A stretch of 64,000 bases of DNA from Lampris incognitus (Eukaryota > Chordata > Actinopteri > Lampriformes > Lampridae). The translations under genes were made by a program, and so were the position numbers. Shown here piece by piece: positions 23,901 to 34,276 of the stretch. Position 1 is the first letter of the stretch. Every line of letters begins with the position of its first letter. The stretch covers positions 25,393,136 through 25,457,135 of the forward strand of contig NC_079216.1 of NCBI RefSeq assembly GCF_029633865.1. Direction: 5' to 3'. The notes under the pieces are model-generated. The model saw only the letters and a program-made list of their open reading frames with translations. It searched no databases and was not told the DNA's origin.

Positions 23901-24189
23901 TGTAATGTTCCCGCAACACCCGTAGACTCTCTCTACCTTTGTTCTGCGTTTCTCTGAAGATCAGTCCCAAGCTTGTGTTGTCCAATAAAGGCGCCAATGC
24001 GCAGTAGGCGTCCGCGTTCCACTCCTCGTCTAGGGCCTGCTCTTCCACTGTCAAAGGTCCCACGGGCTCGGTAAGAATGGTGGTTTTCAACCCCACACCA
24101 TGCATGCAACAGAGCATTCGCTCTTCCCACAGTTCATACTCATCGGCCTGTCCGTTGAATGTGGGCCACCTGCTCTTCTTTCGCTCCAT
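20995..24189 (-). CDS. Copia-2 Gag-protease-integrase-partial RT polyprotein
   Basis: One open frame of 1064 codons. Order: UBN2-type Gag (about 1-200), zinc knuckle CWRCGDKGHRKSDC (229-242) and a second cluster CSFCRIKGHTDKVC, Gly-rich linker, aspartic protease DCGASSH (328-334), pre-integrase WHEIMGRCNYDD (about 462), and integrase core with D527, D588 (RSDNGTEF) and E624 (HQNGVAERE). RT fingers follow (GGRWVYSIKTDIDG, KARFVAKGYSQ, HQMDVKTAYLHAP, IYGLKQSGRNWN). After SDHCVYSKESKERMSL the text goes straight to YCPTDEMVVDVMTKP and stops. The catalytic YVDD and the whole RNase H are missing. The second His of the usual WHxxxGH motif is Arg. Gag, protease and integrase may work; reverse transcription must come from another element. 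The start is the first ATG after the leader. Confidence 0.92.
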   Translation of the reverse strand: MERKKSRWPTFNGQADEYELWEERMLCCMHGVGLKTTILTEPVGPLTVEEQALDEEWNADAYCALAPLLDNTSLGLIFRETQNKGRESLRVLREHYIGKGRPRIVTLYVTLTGLKKADNETITEYIIRAEQIITALKGVGEAPSEGLMMAMVMRGLPERYKPFTLMVTHGDSELTLGQFKAKLRNFEAAEDLANATALDETSERVMKAHAAPKKKPVKRCEGDDEQTVCWRCGDKGHRKSDCSRSVWCSFCRIKGHTDKVCKKKDRADGARCAREQDGGGGGGHGAGRGQGPGNAAEEENYIFRVQAGETSSAGPGRRQHFKPGLIVDCGASSHIVNDKKKFKSFDSSFEPEKHCMELADGKRTFGVVQGRGDATVCLLDSEGRRCRVTLRNALYIPSYPQELFSVKSATAHGASVFFEEGRDALMSPDGTRFDIFVQGKMYYLQTECVVEKCHVSHDIETWHEIMGRCNYDDIIKLQDITDGMHIKGKVCKPDKECAVCIEGKFTQNRNRKSTDKAKTPLELVNTDLAGPVANESINGFRYMQSFTDVCTGAVCVYFLKTKSDTVQATEKFLADVAPYGTVKCIRSDNGTEFTGKEFQTLLRRNKIRHETSCPYSPHQNGVAEREGHTLFEMARCMLIHSGLPKSLWHYAVQEAAHTRNRCFNKHTGTTPYTAMTGKKCNMARMQTFGTECYAHQQDKGKLDSRCERGRFVGHDKNSPAYLVYYPDQEKVQKHRLVKFIHKATSENYTQTPGLYPEDWVRERKSVETAATQPRVQTDGTQSAPEEDDEKQPRVTSQASASGRYPQRERNPPRYLIDYSQGDSDDSSLTTIDYAYRAVCGVPLTFKEAMESPESEKWSRAMDEEMESLRDNKTFTLTKLPEGKKTVGGRWVYSIKTDIDGNDKYKARFVAKGYSQRAGVDYGETFSPTANLASVRVLLQKAAQYDLILHQMDVKTAYLHAPIDYDIYMEQPEGYIEKGEKLVCKLEKSIYGLKQSGRNWNLLLHECLTGDGFTQNQSDHCVYSKESKERMSLVYCPTDEMVVDVMTKPTSKVKLKTFAKAMFGV

Positions 24190-24370
24190 CTCCCTAGGTA
24201 GCGTTAGCTTAGCTTAGCGTTCCGTTAGCTTCCCGATAGCCTCTCTCGATGCTAACTAGCTTCACACTTGCTAACTTGCTACTCCGTGCTAACCTGCGCG
24301 CATCCCGCCATCCGAGGTAATCACACTTTGTGTACTTCTTTTATCAAGCTACTAAATAATCCAATGTTAT

Positions 24371-24384
24371 CTGGGCCCATAACC
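24371..24384 (-). other. Copia-2 primer-binding site
   Basis: On the minus strand ggttatgggcccag directly follows the 5' LTR. It is complementary to the anticodon stem-loop of initiator tRNA-Met, the half-tRNA priming known for copia. Confidence 0.75.
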
Positions 24385-24675
24385 TGTTAGAAGACTAGAC
24401 TAATACTTTATGTCTATCTCCGCGCAGATGAAGTGGATTATTAAACCGTTATAAAGAATCGTACTGACTACCGAACTTCTGCTGGAGGGAAAAATGCAGC
24501 CTCCGTTTATTCGGTCGTTTTGGGAGAAGAAGAAAATGAACAGTGTCTCAGTGACGTAATCAATCCGCGCATGCAAGCGCAACACCGCCCACTCGTGGAC
24601 AAACAAAGTCGTAAACAAAATAACAGTACACAGTAACACATAGTCATACAAATACACTGGTGTCATATCTCAACA
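24385..24675 (-). repeat. Copia-2 5' LTR
   Basis: 291 bp, same length as the 3' copy, and followed by the TSD cacca at 24676-24680. Confidence 0.95.
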
Positions 24676-24680
24676 CACCA

Positions 24681-26169
24681 GCATTACCGATTGCCGCAAG
24701 CTAGCTGAAGAAGCTGACAAGTTCTTCCTGGTCAGCCAACAGCAGCACTGCGCGTCCGCGCTCACCCCTGCCCACCCCCACACGCCAACACCTGGTGACT
24801 CAATGGTGGTCGCCGCGGCAACCCCCGGTCGGCGACATGAGCCCGGCCTGTGCTTTTACCATGCAAAGTTGGGGGACAGGGCAAAAAAGTGCAACTCCCC
24901 GTGCAATTTCAGCTCGTCGGGAAACGCCAAGGCCGGCGCTCACTAGTGGCCATGGGCGTCGGCGTGGAGGACAACAGGCTACTTTTCCTGCAAGATTCCA
25001 TCTCGGGGCGGCGTTTCCTATGCGACACTGGGGCGCAGAGGAGTGTCGTACCTGCGTCGAGGGTGGACGCCCTGTCGGGCGCCCACGGCCCTCCCATGGA
25101 AGCTGCTAACGGCAGCTCTATCCGTACGTACGGCGAGAGGCACATTGACATGTGTTTTACGGACAGCAGTTCAGCTGAGATTTTGTCACCGCCGACGTGG
25201 CATTTCCCCTCCTCAGTGCAGATTTCCTTTGTGCTCATGGGCTGCTGGTGGACGTCAGGAATCGACGCCTGATTGACGCCGTCACCTTCGCTTCACACGC
25301 GTGTGCACTCAGCGATACAGGCTCCGTCAGGCTGTCCAGCATGCTCTCCAACGAGGACGTGTTTCTCCATTTTCTCTCTGAGTTCCCTGACCTCACACAG
25401 CCCACATTCTCGTCATCTACGACCAAACATGGGGTTGAGCACCACATCGTCACCACTGGCCCGCCGGTGCACGCCCGAGCTCGGCGCCTCGACCCGACCA
25501 AGCTCTCTGTCGCCAAGGCGGAGTTTTAGAACATGGAGCGCCTCGGCATCATCCGCCACTCCAGCAGCCCGTGGGCTTCACCCCTCCACATAGTGCCTAA
25601 GCCTGGCGGTGGGTGGCGTCCATGTGGTGACTACCGTCGGCTCAATGACGCAACAACACCGGACCGCTACCCGGTCCCTCACATCCAAGATTTCTCCGCC
25701 CACCTGGCTGGGAAAGTGATCTTTCCGAGGTGGACCTCGTCCGTGGATACCACCAGGTGCCCGTCCGTCCCGCTGATGTCCCCAAAACGGCTGTGACAAC
25801 TCCGTTCGGACTGTTCGAGTTCCTGCGCATGCCGTTTGGGCTCAAGAACACTGCGCAGTCCTTCCAACGCCTCATGGACTCAGGGTTGCGGGACCTGCCT
25901 TTCCTCTTTGTGTACCTGGATGACATCCTGGTCACTAGCACCTCCGTGTCCGAGCACTTGTCCCACCTCAGAGCCCTTTTCGAGAGGCTCAGCCTGCATG
26001 GGTTGATAGTTAACCCGGCCAAATGTCAGTTTGGTCTGAGCACCATCGACTTTCTGGGCCACCGGGTCACCAAGGACGGGGTGGCCCCCCTTCCAGCTAA
26101 GGTGGAGGCCGTCGCAGACTTTCCATGGCCCAGTCCCTCCGAGAGTTCATTGGCATGGTGTACTTCTAC
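24681..26169 (+). pseudogene. Gypsy-A Gag end, protease and RT
   Basis: It continues after copia-2 with ITDCRKLAEEADKFFLVSQ (Gag end) and then LCFYHAKLGDRAKKCNSPC, a CHCC cluster typical of CsRn1-like elements. Protease follows (FLCDTGAQRSVVPAS, about 25011-25055). RT follows with [48 protein letters not shown] and the catalytic YLDD (about 25915). At least three frame changes (near 25195, 25735 and 26130) and a stop at about 25528 break it. It ends in the thumb at the 9-bp target site (26161-26169) of element C. The rest of Pol resumes at 45574. Confidence 0.85.
26161..26169. repeat. 9-bp TSD of element C, left
   Basis: tacttctac is identical to 45565-45573. It is part of the gypsy-A RT reading frame. 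Confidence 0.9.
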
Positions 26170-26400
26170 GGGGCCGTGCCTATAGTCCCCGGGTCCTATA
26201 TTCCCCGGGTCCTATGTTCCCCGATCGGGGAACATAGGACCCTTTAAAAAAAAGGGTCCCATATTCCCCGTTTTCCCCTAAAAAGGTCCTATAATCCCGG
26301 TTGCAATAGACACCGGGGAATAAAGGACCCTTTTTCCAAAAGAGGGTCCTATGTTCCCCGCTATTGCCAATCGAGGAACAAACCGGGGAACTTAGAACCC
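26170..26400. repeat. Element C left terminal and subterminal repeats
   Basis: About nine copies of ggtcctatRttccccg or its complement occur, several as facing pairs (for example around 26208-26241). Probable transposase-binding sites, by analogy with subterminal repeats of other DNA transposons. Confidence 0.75.
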
Positions 26401-26710
26401 TTTTTGCAAATTATTTCCTTAACGGGTCCAAAATAATAAACACTGGGGTCATGGCTGAGTTGTAGGCTACGACAATCTATTCCTCCGCTGATTAAATTAG
26501 GCCGTATTACCATTGTTGGCTGTTGTATATCGCAGGCCACCTTGAGTGCGTATCCAAATTCGGCCTATAGAGGAGGCTGTAATTTGCTTTATTGTTATTT
26601 CTTACCAATATTTACTGCAGTAGGCCTAGTTAGTTGGCTCTCCGGCTCAGCATGGACAGTCGGCAATCAACGCAAGTTTGTCTTGCAGTAGGCCCGCCTA
26701 CCAGTATAAC
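26401..26710. other. Element C left interior
   Basis: AT-rich and non-coding. It ends at the ctag target site of gypsy-B2. Confidence 0.6.
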
Positions 26711-26714
26711 CTAG

Positions 26715-27435
26715 TGTAACGGGGGCAGTCCTATGCTGTTCTATGCTGGTCAGCCTGCTGCACGCCCGTCACTCTCATCATTAGCTCTGCGTTGTGTTCT
26801 ATTTTCGGTGGGGCCCCAGGTGTTGTGGGGGCCCTCAGTCTCTCATCATCATCATCATCATCATGATCAAGGAAGGAGGGGGGACACACAGGACTCTATT
26901 TGGCCCACCTTGCCATTTATTTTGGTTTCAAACCCTTCGACAAACGTCCAGTCCTCCAGCGGGAGCGGTGTTTCTTACGGACGTGGGGGTCGAAGTTCAA
27001 CCACTGCCCGGACTTCACTCGTGTGCGTTAGAAGGAGAAACCGTCCACGGGACTCCGATGTAAGAAAGGATAAATAAGTATTTTATCCCACAGCTTGCAG
27101 TATCTTCTTACAGGGATACTCAAGGTTACGTTCTCCTCAACCAGCAAAACTGTCCTACGGTAAGAAACACGCGTGGCTCGGCTCGATTGCTGCTTGAGAC
27201 TCCTCCCACAAAACAAAAAATGGCCTCTCCCGCGTTCCCTCTTCCGTGTACCCACAAGACCTCTCTCTTAAAGCGACAGTACATGTATATGACGGTCGTT
27301 AGAAAACATACATAAAAGTAAATAATGACATAAAATAAAATGTAGTAAACTCAAATAACAGCACACAGACAGGATTTGGTAATATTTCATACTCAAACAA
27401 AATCAAATAAAAACATTAATTTTAACCTGGTTACA
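26715..27435 (-). repeat. Gypsy-B2 3' LTR
   Basis: 721 bp, starting tgtaacgggggcag in plus orientation and ending cctggttaca. The complement of a purine tract (ttcacccctcct) follows at 27436-27447. About nine differences from the split partner. Confidence 0.92.
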
Positions 27436-27737
27436 TTCACCCCTCCTGAAATTCACCAACATCCTGACAGCAGGATAAAAAGAGAAAGAGGAAAGGAAAA
27501 GCTCATCACTGACTACTGGCACAAGTGAGGAGAAGGACCTAGTCCTCCAGTCAACTTAGGAGCTACCTCGGTTACGAGGTTCCGAAAATAATGAGGTTGA
27601 TCAAGTCTCAGTATTCCCTTAGATCAATGTGACGCCTGATACGCCACACCATGCACTTGGCCCAAAACAACCCTGTCTGATAGACACCTAATAACTCACA
27701 TTAAACTAGTTTGAATGACTCCAACCTCCATCAAAGT

Positions 27738-28290
27738 TCAAACCCTCACACTCCGTAGAAATGGCATCTGAGCCATAGATTCTATTAACCTCTTCACTGA
27801 CCTCACCACCCTCCCTGTGCGTGTCCTAACCCGACCATCGCTCTCTACTTGTGTGCGTGAGACAGTGCGAGCTGCAACATCTGTATCGAGTGAGGGTGGT
27901 GCTTCTGTGTGCGAATCAGTGTGAGACATAACACCAACATCGAGTGAGTGTGATGCCTCTATGTGTGGTGCATGTGTGTTGTGTGGTGCGTGTGTGTTGG
28001 GTGGAGTCTGAGCAGTGGCCCCCACAGGACTGACTACCAGACTAGACGGAATGAACTCTTCCGCTTCTGCCCACTCAGGTCTAGGCGAGTCTCCAAGTGA
28101 TGAGACTGCTAGCCCCACTGCATCCCCTGAAACCGTCAGGCCATCTGCACTGTCCTCCTCATCGGACTCTGCGCAGTCAAGCAACTGACTGGTTGTACTG
28201 GACTCCTCACCCTGATCTAACTCAGGAAGGGGCAAGAAGTTGACCTCCAACAAACGGTTCCTGTGCACCACTCTGGGTGCCCCTCTGCAT
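27738..28290 (-). pseudogene. Gypsy-B2 Pol C-terminal tail
   Basis: A frame change near 28280 moves the integrase C-terminus into this frame (RVVHRNRLLEVNFLPLPELD). An acidic, Ser/Thr-rich tail follows, with the repeat NTHAPHNTHAPH and SHTDSHT, ending RTGRVVRSVKRL and a stop at 27738. The tail has no recognised domain. Gypsy-B1 has the same tail after its premature TAG. Confidence 0.8.
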
Positions 28291-30766
28291 CCTGAATCTT
28301 GTAGACGTGGATATTGGGGTTGACACCGACAACCGTGTACACTCCGTTCTCCCATTTGTCAGCCAACTTTCCCCTCCCTCGCTCACTCTGGTTCGCAACC
28401 AAAACACGATCCCCGACAGACAGGACAGTGCCCTTGGCGTGTCTGTTGTACTGTCGCGCCTGATGCTGCTGCTCAGCCGTGGAGTGCTTCTGAGCGATCT
28501 CCATTGCACTCCTTAGACAGGAAAGCAGAGACTGAGCATAAGAGTCATAGTCAACAACGTGAGGATCATGCAAAACCTGCCTGAACATAACATCCACCGG
28601 CAGTCTTGGGACACGCCCATACATCAGGAAGAAAGGTGCATAACCCGTGGTCTCGTGAACAGTGGCATTGTACGCGAGCGTGAGTGAATGGATCTGCTGA
28701 GGCCACTGTTGCTTCTGCTGAAGCGGAAGGGAACGGGGCATATTCCCCATCGTGCGATTAAAACGCTCTGTCCCGCCATTACCCATAGGGTGGTAGGCCG
28801 TCGTGTGGGACTTTGCTACACCCGCCAACTTGAGACGCTCTGCAATCAGGTTGCTCTCAAAGTTTGTGCCCTGGTCAGAATGTATCCTCCCCGGAAACCC
28901 GTAAACACAGAATACATGATCCCAGAGTTTCTTGGCGACCTGCTTCGCTGTCTGATTGGTGCAGGGGAACACGTGAGCAAGCTTAGTGAAGTGGTCAGTA
29001 ACCACTAAGACATCGACTGACCGCTGCTTACTGTCCTCAGCGGACCAGAAATCCATACACACAAGCTGCATCGGTGCGGAGGTTTTAATGCTCTCCAGGG
29101 GCGTGCAAGCACCTGGCTCTGGGGTCTTCCCAACCACACATCTCCGACAGCATTTGACATATGCTCTGATATCCCTCTCCATGTCACGCCAATAAAAAAG
29201 CTGCCTTGCAAGAGAGAGAGTACGGTCCTGGCCCTGATGACCGTGGATGCCAGACAGTGCCTTGTCTTTCAGACTCAGAGGTAAAACATACTGAGACCTC
29301 CTCTGCTTGGACACTGGGTCCTTTGTCACCCTGTACAAGACACCATCATTGACTTCCAACTTCTCCCACTGTTTCAACAGCCTGAGGACCTTCTGGTTAG
29401 CACCATGCCTCTCACGTCTCGATGGCCGCTTCCGAACAGCGACAAAGGGCAACACCTTGGAGATGCAGGGGTCCTGCTCCTGACTCAACCTGAGCTCCTC
29501 GGTGGATAACATTGGCAGTGTATCCTGACCACCCGACAGATGCTGAACGTGCTGGACCAAACTGAGTGCTGTGAATACTGATGCATCAGGCCAGTCACAT
29601 TTGGCTTGACAAAAAGCCCTGACCTCAGCTGCATCACAAGCAAACCCAGATCGCGCACTACTCACTGTTTGGGACTGGCAACTGAGTCGGAAAACATCCT
29701 GCACAGAGTCCCCCTCAACCCCGTCGGCTTCCTGAACAAGGGCCGGGTAGGGCTCCCTAAGTAGCCTCTGACTGACGGGCTTGGAAAAAGGGTAGCGACT
29801 CAACGAATCCGCCACCACGTTTTTCTTCCCTGGCAGGTGTTTGAGATCGAAGGTGTAAGACGCCAACTTAGACACCCAGCGGATCTCACACGCGTCAAGC
29901 TTCGGCTTCGTTAGGAGATAAGTCAGCGGATTATTATCTGTCCAAACGGTGAAGCTTTGACCCTTCAGCCAGTGGCTGAACTTTTCACAAACACTCCACT
30001 TCAGCGCCATGAACTCCAGTCTATGAGCTGGATACTTCCGCTGTGAGGCACTGAGGGACTTGCTTGCAAAACCAACAGGTCTGGCCTTGGACTCTCCTCG
30101 GGGCACTTGAGACAGCACCGCGCCGAGTCCGTCCAAAGACGCATCGACCGACAAAATGAAAGGCACCTCAAAGTCTGGATGGGCAAGCACCACACACTCA
30201 AGTAACATCGTCTTCAACAGATCAAATGCTTCCCCACATTCCACCGTCCAGTCTGCGGAGGTAAGCTGACGGAAGCTGCCATGGGGCTTCTTATCCTTAG
30301 CCGACCTCCCCCTCCTCTTTTGTCCAGCTGTAAGGGCGAACAGGGGCTTAGCCACGGAGGAGCAGTTCGGGAGGAAATGCTGGTAGTAAAATACCATACC
30401 AAGGAAAGATTTGATCCTACGAACAGAAGGCGTGCACCCATCACCTTCCATGAGATCCTGCACTGTCATGATGGAGATGACCTCTACTTTGGAGGGATCG
30501 ACAGACACACCTCCGCCATCAACCACGTGGCCCAAAAACCGCACCCGCTTCTGCAGCAGATGACACTTTTTCGGAGCCAGTTTCAAGTTGTTCTCCCTCA
30601 ACCTCTGAAACACAGTGCGGAGCCTCGACAGAGCCTCAACCTCTGACGGCGCAAAGACAAGAAGATCATCAAGATAGCACAAAAGCTTCGTGAAGTTCAG
30701 ATCCCCAAAGATCCCAATCATCATTCTCATGAAGGCTGCAGGGCTATTACAAAGGCCCTGTGGCAT
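28290..30766 (-). pseudogene. Gypsy-B2 Pol, second part: RT, RNase H, integrase
   Basis: Open on the minus strand from just after an in-frame TAA (30775-30773). RT carries LLCYLDDLLVFAPS (active site), then the thumb RFLGHVVDGGG. RNase H: ILSVDASLDGLGAVLSQ, WTDNNPLTYL, VVADSLSRYPF. Integrase: H2C2 finger from HGHQGQDRTL to CCRRCVVGK, core MDFW, SDQGTNFESNL, NGGTERFNRT. C-terminus: GDRVLVANQSERG. Against the B1 copy it is nearly identical where both exist. A frameshift near 28280 separates the tail. Confidence 0.9.
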
Positions 30767-30772
30767 GCGATT

Positions 30773-32410
30773 TTATTCATGCAACCCAAGGGGAGTCGTG
30801 AAAGCAGTGTACTTCTTGTCATCTTCATGCATTGGGATGTTGAAGAAGCCAGAGGTGAGGTCCATCGTACTAAAGAGGCAGTTACCACCCAGCGCGGCAA
30901 GACAGTCCGACTGGTGTGGCAAGGGATGAGCGTCTTTCAAGGTCCGAGCATTCAGCCATCTGAAATCAGTGCAGATCCGAAGCCCGCCATCCTTCTTCCA
31001 TACCATAACCAGCGGTGAAGCGTATGCGCTCGAGGACTTCCGGATAATCCCTTTCTCCTCCATATCAGTGAGAACCTGTCTCAACTTCTGATAGTGGGCT
31101 GGGGGAACCCTCCTGTAGGGCAAGCGAAAGGGGCGCTCATCCACCAGATGGATGCGATGTGTGTATCCTGTGACCTCGCCACAGTCCAGAGAGTCCCTGG
31201 AGAAGATGTCATGGTACTCGGTGAGCAGCTGAGTGAGCTGGGACTTGCATGCCTCACTAACCTGACAGGAGCTGAGGTCAATGTCACTGAGTCCGAGCTC
31301 TGACAAACTCCTAGCCGGCTGGACATGGGGACAGGCACTACCTGTGGCGTTGGACTCATGCCTCCCCGCAACTGATTGCAGTCCCTGGAAAACATTAAAG
31401 TGCTCAATCGCCAAGCATGGAAACACATCAGCCAACTTGCAGTTCCTTTTCAGCGTGATGGCTTTGTCAGATGGATTGACAACAGTCATGGGTACCCACC
31501 TATCACCCCAGAGCGGTGTGACAAGTCGACCTACGAGGACACCGCGTGGCATGGCCTTGGAGTCTGTCGGCTCCACAACAACAGTGCTTCCAGCTGACAT
31601 AGGCACGTTAGCAGGAAGTCTGCCCCAGACTAAGTGCTCGTGCCTCGGGAAGAGTGTCACGGCCTGGGTGAGCTTAACAGTACCTATATTCTCAGGAACT
31701 GCACCACCCCTCCAGCGCTCTACATTCGTGAACATGGACAAGAACTGTTCAACGTCAGGACTAGACGGATGTTCCTGTCTGGACGCGATGTCCCAGTACT
31801 CAGTACCACTCTTGAGTACATGGGCCACATGTTTAATGACGTTTGTGCCGACTATCAGATCATCATGCTGACCGGGCACGACCAGAGTGGGTATGACAAA
31901 GGAAACACCATAAAGCTGCATGTTGAGGTCATAAAAACCATCAGGCCTAGTCTCCAGACCACCGCAGCCAATCAAGACAATGTTCTCTTCAGGCTGCTGC
32001 TTCTCAGGTAAAACACCCCCAGAGCGGAGCTTCTCTACTGCATTTTCACTGATACTGCATGACATAGAGCCAGTATCCAACATGCCATTAAGCTGCACAC
32101 TCTGGTTGACAAGAACAGGAGCATAGAACAAGTCACTGAAAGCCTGAATCCTCTGTGTCGCCTGAATGACCATACGCGAACCCTGAGGTGCTTTGGCACA
32201 CTTGTCATCATACCATTTAGCCAAGTCGGAGACATCAGTGAGGGATACATCTACATTACCCACACCATCCCTCTCTAGGTGTGGGTTTAGTAGTTTAACG
32301 GACGAGACTGACAACGAGCTCTTCCACCAGGCTGAGAACGGAGCTGGTTGGGCGGCTGAGGGTGAGGACAGTCCCTCTTCCAATGACCAGGAGACAAACA
32401 GTTTATACAT
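30773..32410 (-). pseudogene. Gypsy-B2 Pol, first part: protease and RT fingers
   Basis: Protease: LNGMLDTGSMSCSISENAV, with the DTGS catalytic triad, and later DDLIVGTNVIKHV. After a spacer the RT fingers follow: FRLPYRRVPPAHYQKL, SSAYASPLVMVWKKDGG, LRICTDFRWLNARTL, FSTMDLTSGFFNIPM. The frame ends in a TAA in the RT where the family has an aromatic residue, and it resumes in the same frame at 30766. This segment is absent from gypsy-B1. Confidence 0.9.
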
Positions 32411-32520
32411 CGGTTCTCCCGGCTGCAGTGGGAAAATGTGGAGTGATCCGGAGACTTACAAACCCTGCACAACCGCTGCGGTGCGTCTGGCACCCGCCCT
32501 GCGGCGCTAGCTGGCGGTTG
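32287..32520 (-). pseudogene. Gypsy-B2 nucleocapsid with two zinc knuckles
   Basis: In the Gag frame but after an in-frame TAG (about 32536). CRVCKSPDHSTFSHC (CX2CX4HX5C) is followed by CINCLSPGHWKRDC (CX2CX4HX4C), then a basic, Gln/Arg-rich end. The expected role is binding element RNA. It overlaps the start of the protease frame, as in many gypsy elements with a frameshifted gag-pol junction. Confidence 0.8.
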
Positions 32521-32535
32521 AGTCCGCGTCGGTGT

Positions 32536-33817
32536 CTAGACCGTAGCGCTAACTGGAACCTGAGTCTGCATTGTGACCAAACGGTCTAGCAAGCTCACCA
32601 AACTCCTCATATAGTCATCACCGCCAAAGACAGGTGCGGGAGACGGTGTAGGACACCTTGCACAAAATGGTGTAGATGACGCATGAGCCGGGATGGGAGA
32701 TGGCACCACTGGCACGGTCGTGTTCAAGTCGGGAGCCACGTCGACTACAGGGACATGAACCTGTGAATGGAACCTACGCTCTACCGCGCCTGCTTCACGT
32801 TGTCCACCTGCAGTAACACGGGACTTCCTCTCCAGCATGTGCTCATCAAGCCTCTCTTGGATCTCGCTAGCAGACCATTTCCCTGCGGACTTGAACTTAA
32901 AAACATTGGCAAGAGACTGATCTGGACAGTGTCTGATGAACATCATGCTTACCTCGTGGCTTGGCTCTTCAATACTACGGCCCTGCCACTTCAAGCATTC
33001 GTCAGCCACCTCCACTGTCTTATTAAGCCTAATCCAATACTCCATAGCGTCCTCACCTGGCTTGGGCAGTGTACTGTAAAAGTCCGCCAGGGGCATGCTC
33101 GAGTATGTGAAGTCACTAAAGTGTTGCTTCAGTACATCAAATAATGTGGGGGTTCGCTATGTGGTCGACAGATGTGTTGCGCAGCTTTATCCTCACCACG
33201 TCCCTTGCTTTCCCCATAAGCTTAGCTAGAATCTCATGTGACTGCTCACTAACTGGAATGGCTCGCTTCCTCAAATACAAAGTCATAAGGCTCTCCCACT
33301 CATGAACTGTAAACTTATCAGAGCTATCGCCCCTGAAAATAGGAGGCTCCCTCGCGTCTGTCTGCATTACTACTCTAACACTAGGCACTGTCTCCAAACG
33401 CTGTTCAGCAGACCTAGCACTGTCTGTGTGTGTGTTTCTAAGCATTTGTGTTTCCTGCAGCTTAGCAGTGATTGACTCTCCTATCTTCTCTGCTAACTGA
33501 GTAATGAGCATTGCTAACTCACCCACTGGCTGCTCGCTGTTACCTAGCACAGCCCCTTCGCTGATACCTGGCCTGGCCCGTTCTATGTAGCGTGTGGAGG
33601 TGAACTGAGGAGTGCCAAATGTGGTCGGGTCTCTAGGTCCTGGTGCTCTAGTGTCTGGTTCCCCGCCCTCTAAGAGCTGCCCGAAACTCCTACCTACACC
33701 TAGCCGTAAACCCCCACCCACATCTAATTGGTACCCCCTCTCCATAGCACACTGGCGATCCAAAAGATCCTGATCAGCAATGTTACCCCCACCTACGTAC
33801 GAACCACCCTCTGCCAT
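32536..33817 (-). pseudogene. Gypsy-B2 Gag, capsid-like part
   Basis: It starts MAEGGSYVGGGNIADQDLLD as in B1. A 2-base loss in a T run near 33140 (ttt against ttttt in B1) shifts the frame. The second half is open from about 33140 to 32536 with EYWIRLNKTVEVADECLKW and SASEIQERLDEHMLERKSR. It ends at a TAG, beyond which the zinc knuckles are still readable. Confidence 0.87.
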
Positions 33818-34276
33818 GTTCCCACCTCTAACACTCAGATAAAATAAAAAATAAAATAAAAAAGTGAAAAGCTCAATTCATTTAAATAATTGAATCTAGA
33901 AATCACTAAGAGATTGAAACAATCACACACAATCAACAAATTCACCAATAGATTAATCACATATACACATATCCAGTAGTTTACATCAATAGATTATTCA
34001 CACGAGTCCTTCAATCACATCAACATTGACCTATTTTCCTTTTTTTTCGTGTGTTTTTCTTCCTTCAGTATATACAAATGTCCTGTTCACAAGCCCAGTC
34101 CATGGTAACCACAGCTATGACTGTCCAGTGTCCACACAGCTCAACTCCAGTCCACTGTAACATGAGCGTACAGTCTATAGAAATACCTGAGGACGTCTAG
34201 GGCTTGATGACGACAGCAGCCTCCCGCGGCGAGCAACTGATGTCACTCTCAAGATCCAGGAGGGTCACGGCACCAA
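33818..34276 (-). other. Gypsy-B2 leader with primer-binding site
   Basis: Untranslated leader. The minus strand at 34275-34264 reads tggtgccgtgac next to the 5' LTR, as in B1. Confidence 0.75.

Larger units (their letters stand above)
20609..24675 (-). mobile_element. Copia-2: young, RT-deficient Ty1/copia element
   Basis: LTRs of 291 bp (20609-20899, 24385-24675) differ at two positions. They have TG...CA ends, and a 5-bp TSD cacca flanks the element (20604-20608, 24676-24680). It is 4067 bp long with one 1064-codon open frame on the minus strand, a half-tRNA-Met primer site and a purine tract next to the 3' LTR (complement at 20900-20908). It inserted in the gag of gypsy-A. The high LTR identity indicates recent insertion even though the frame lacks the RT active site. 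Confidence 0.95.

Noticed and set aside
20609..24675. RT/RNase H loss in copia-2 explained as a retrotransposed spliced RNA
   Set aside because: No matching donor and acceptor shared by both copia elements is visible at the junctions, and copia-1 keeps a few extra bases there. An inherited deletion fits better, although splicing is not excluded without full-length relatives.
26733..27077. Open frames rich in His or Ile (HHHHHHH, IIIIII) in the B-family LTRs
   Set aside because: They are translations of the (ATC)n tract in non-coding LTRs and recur only because the LTR recurs.
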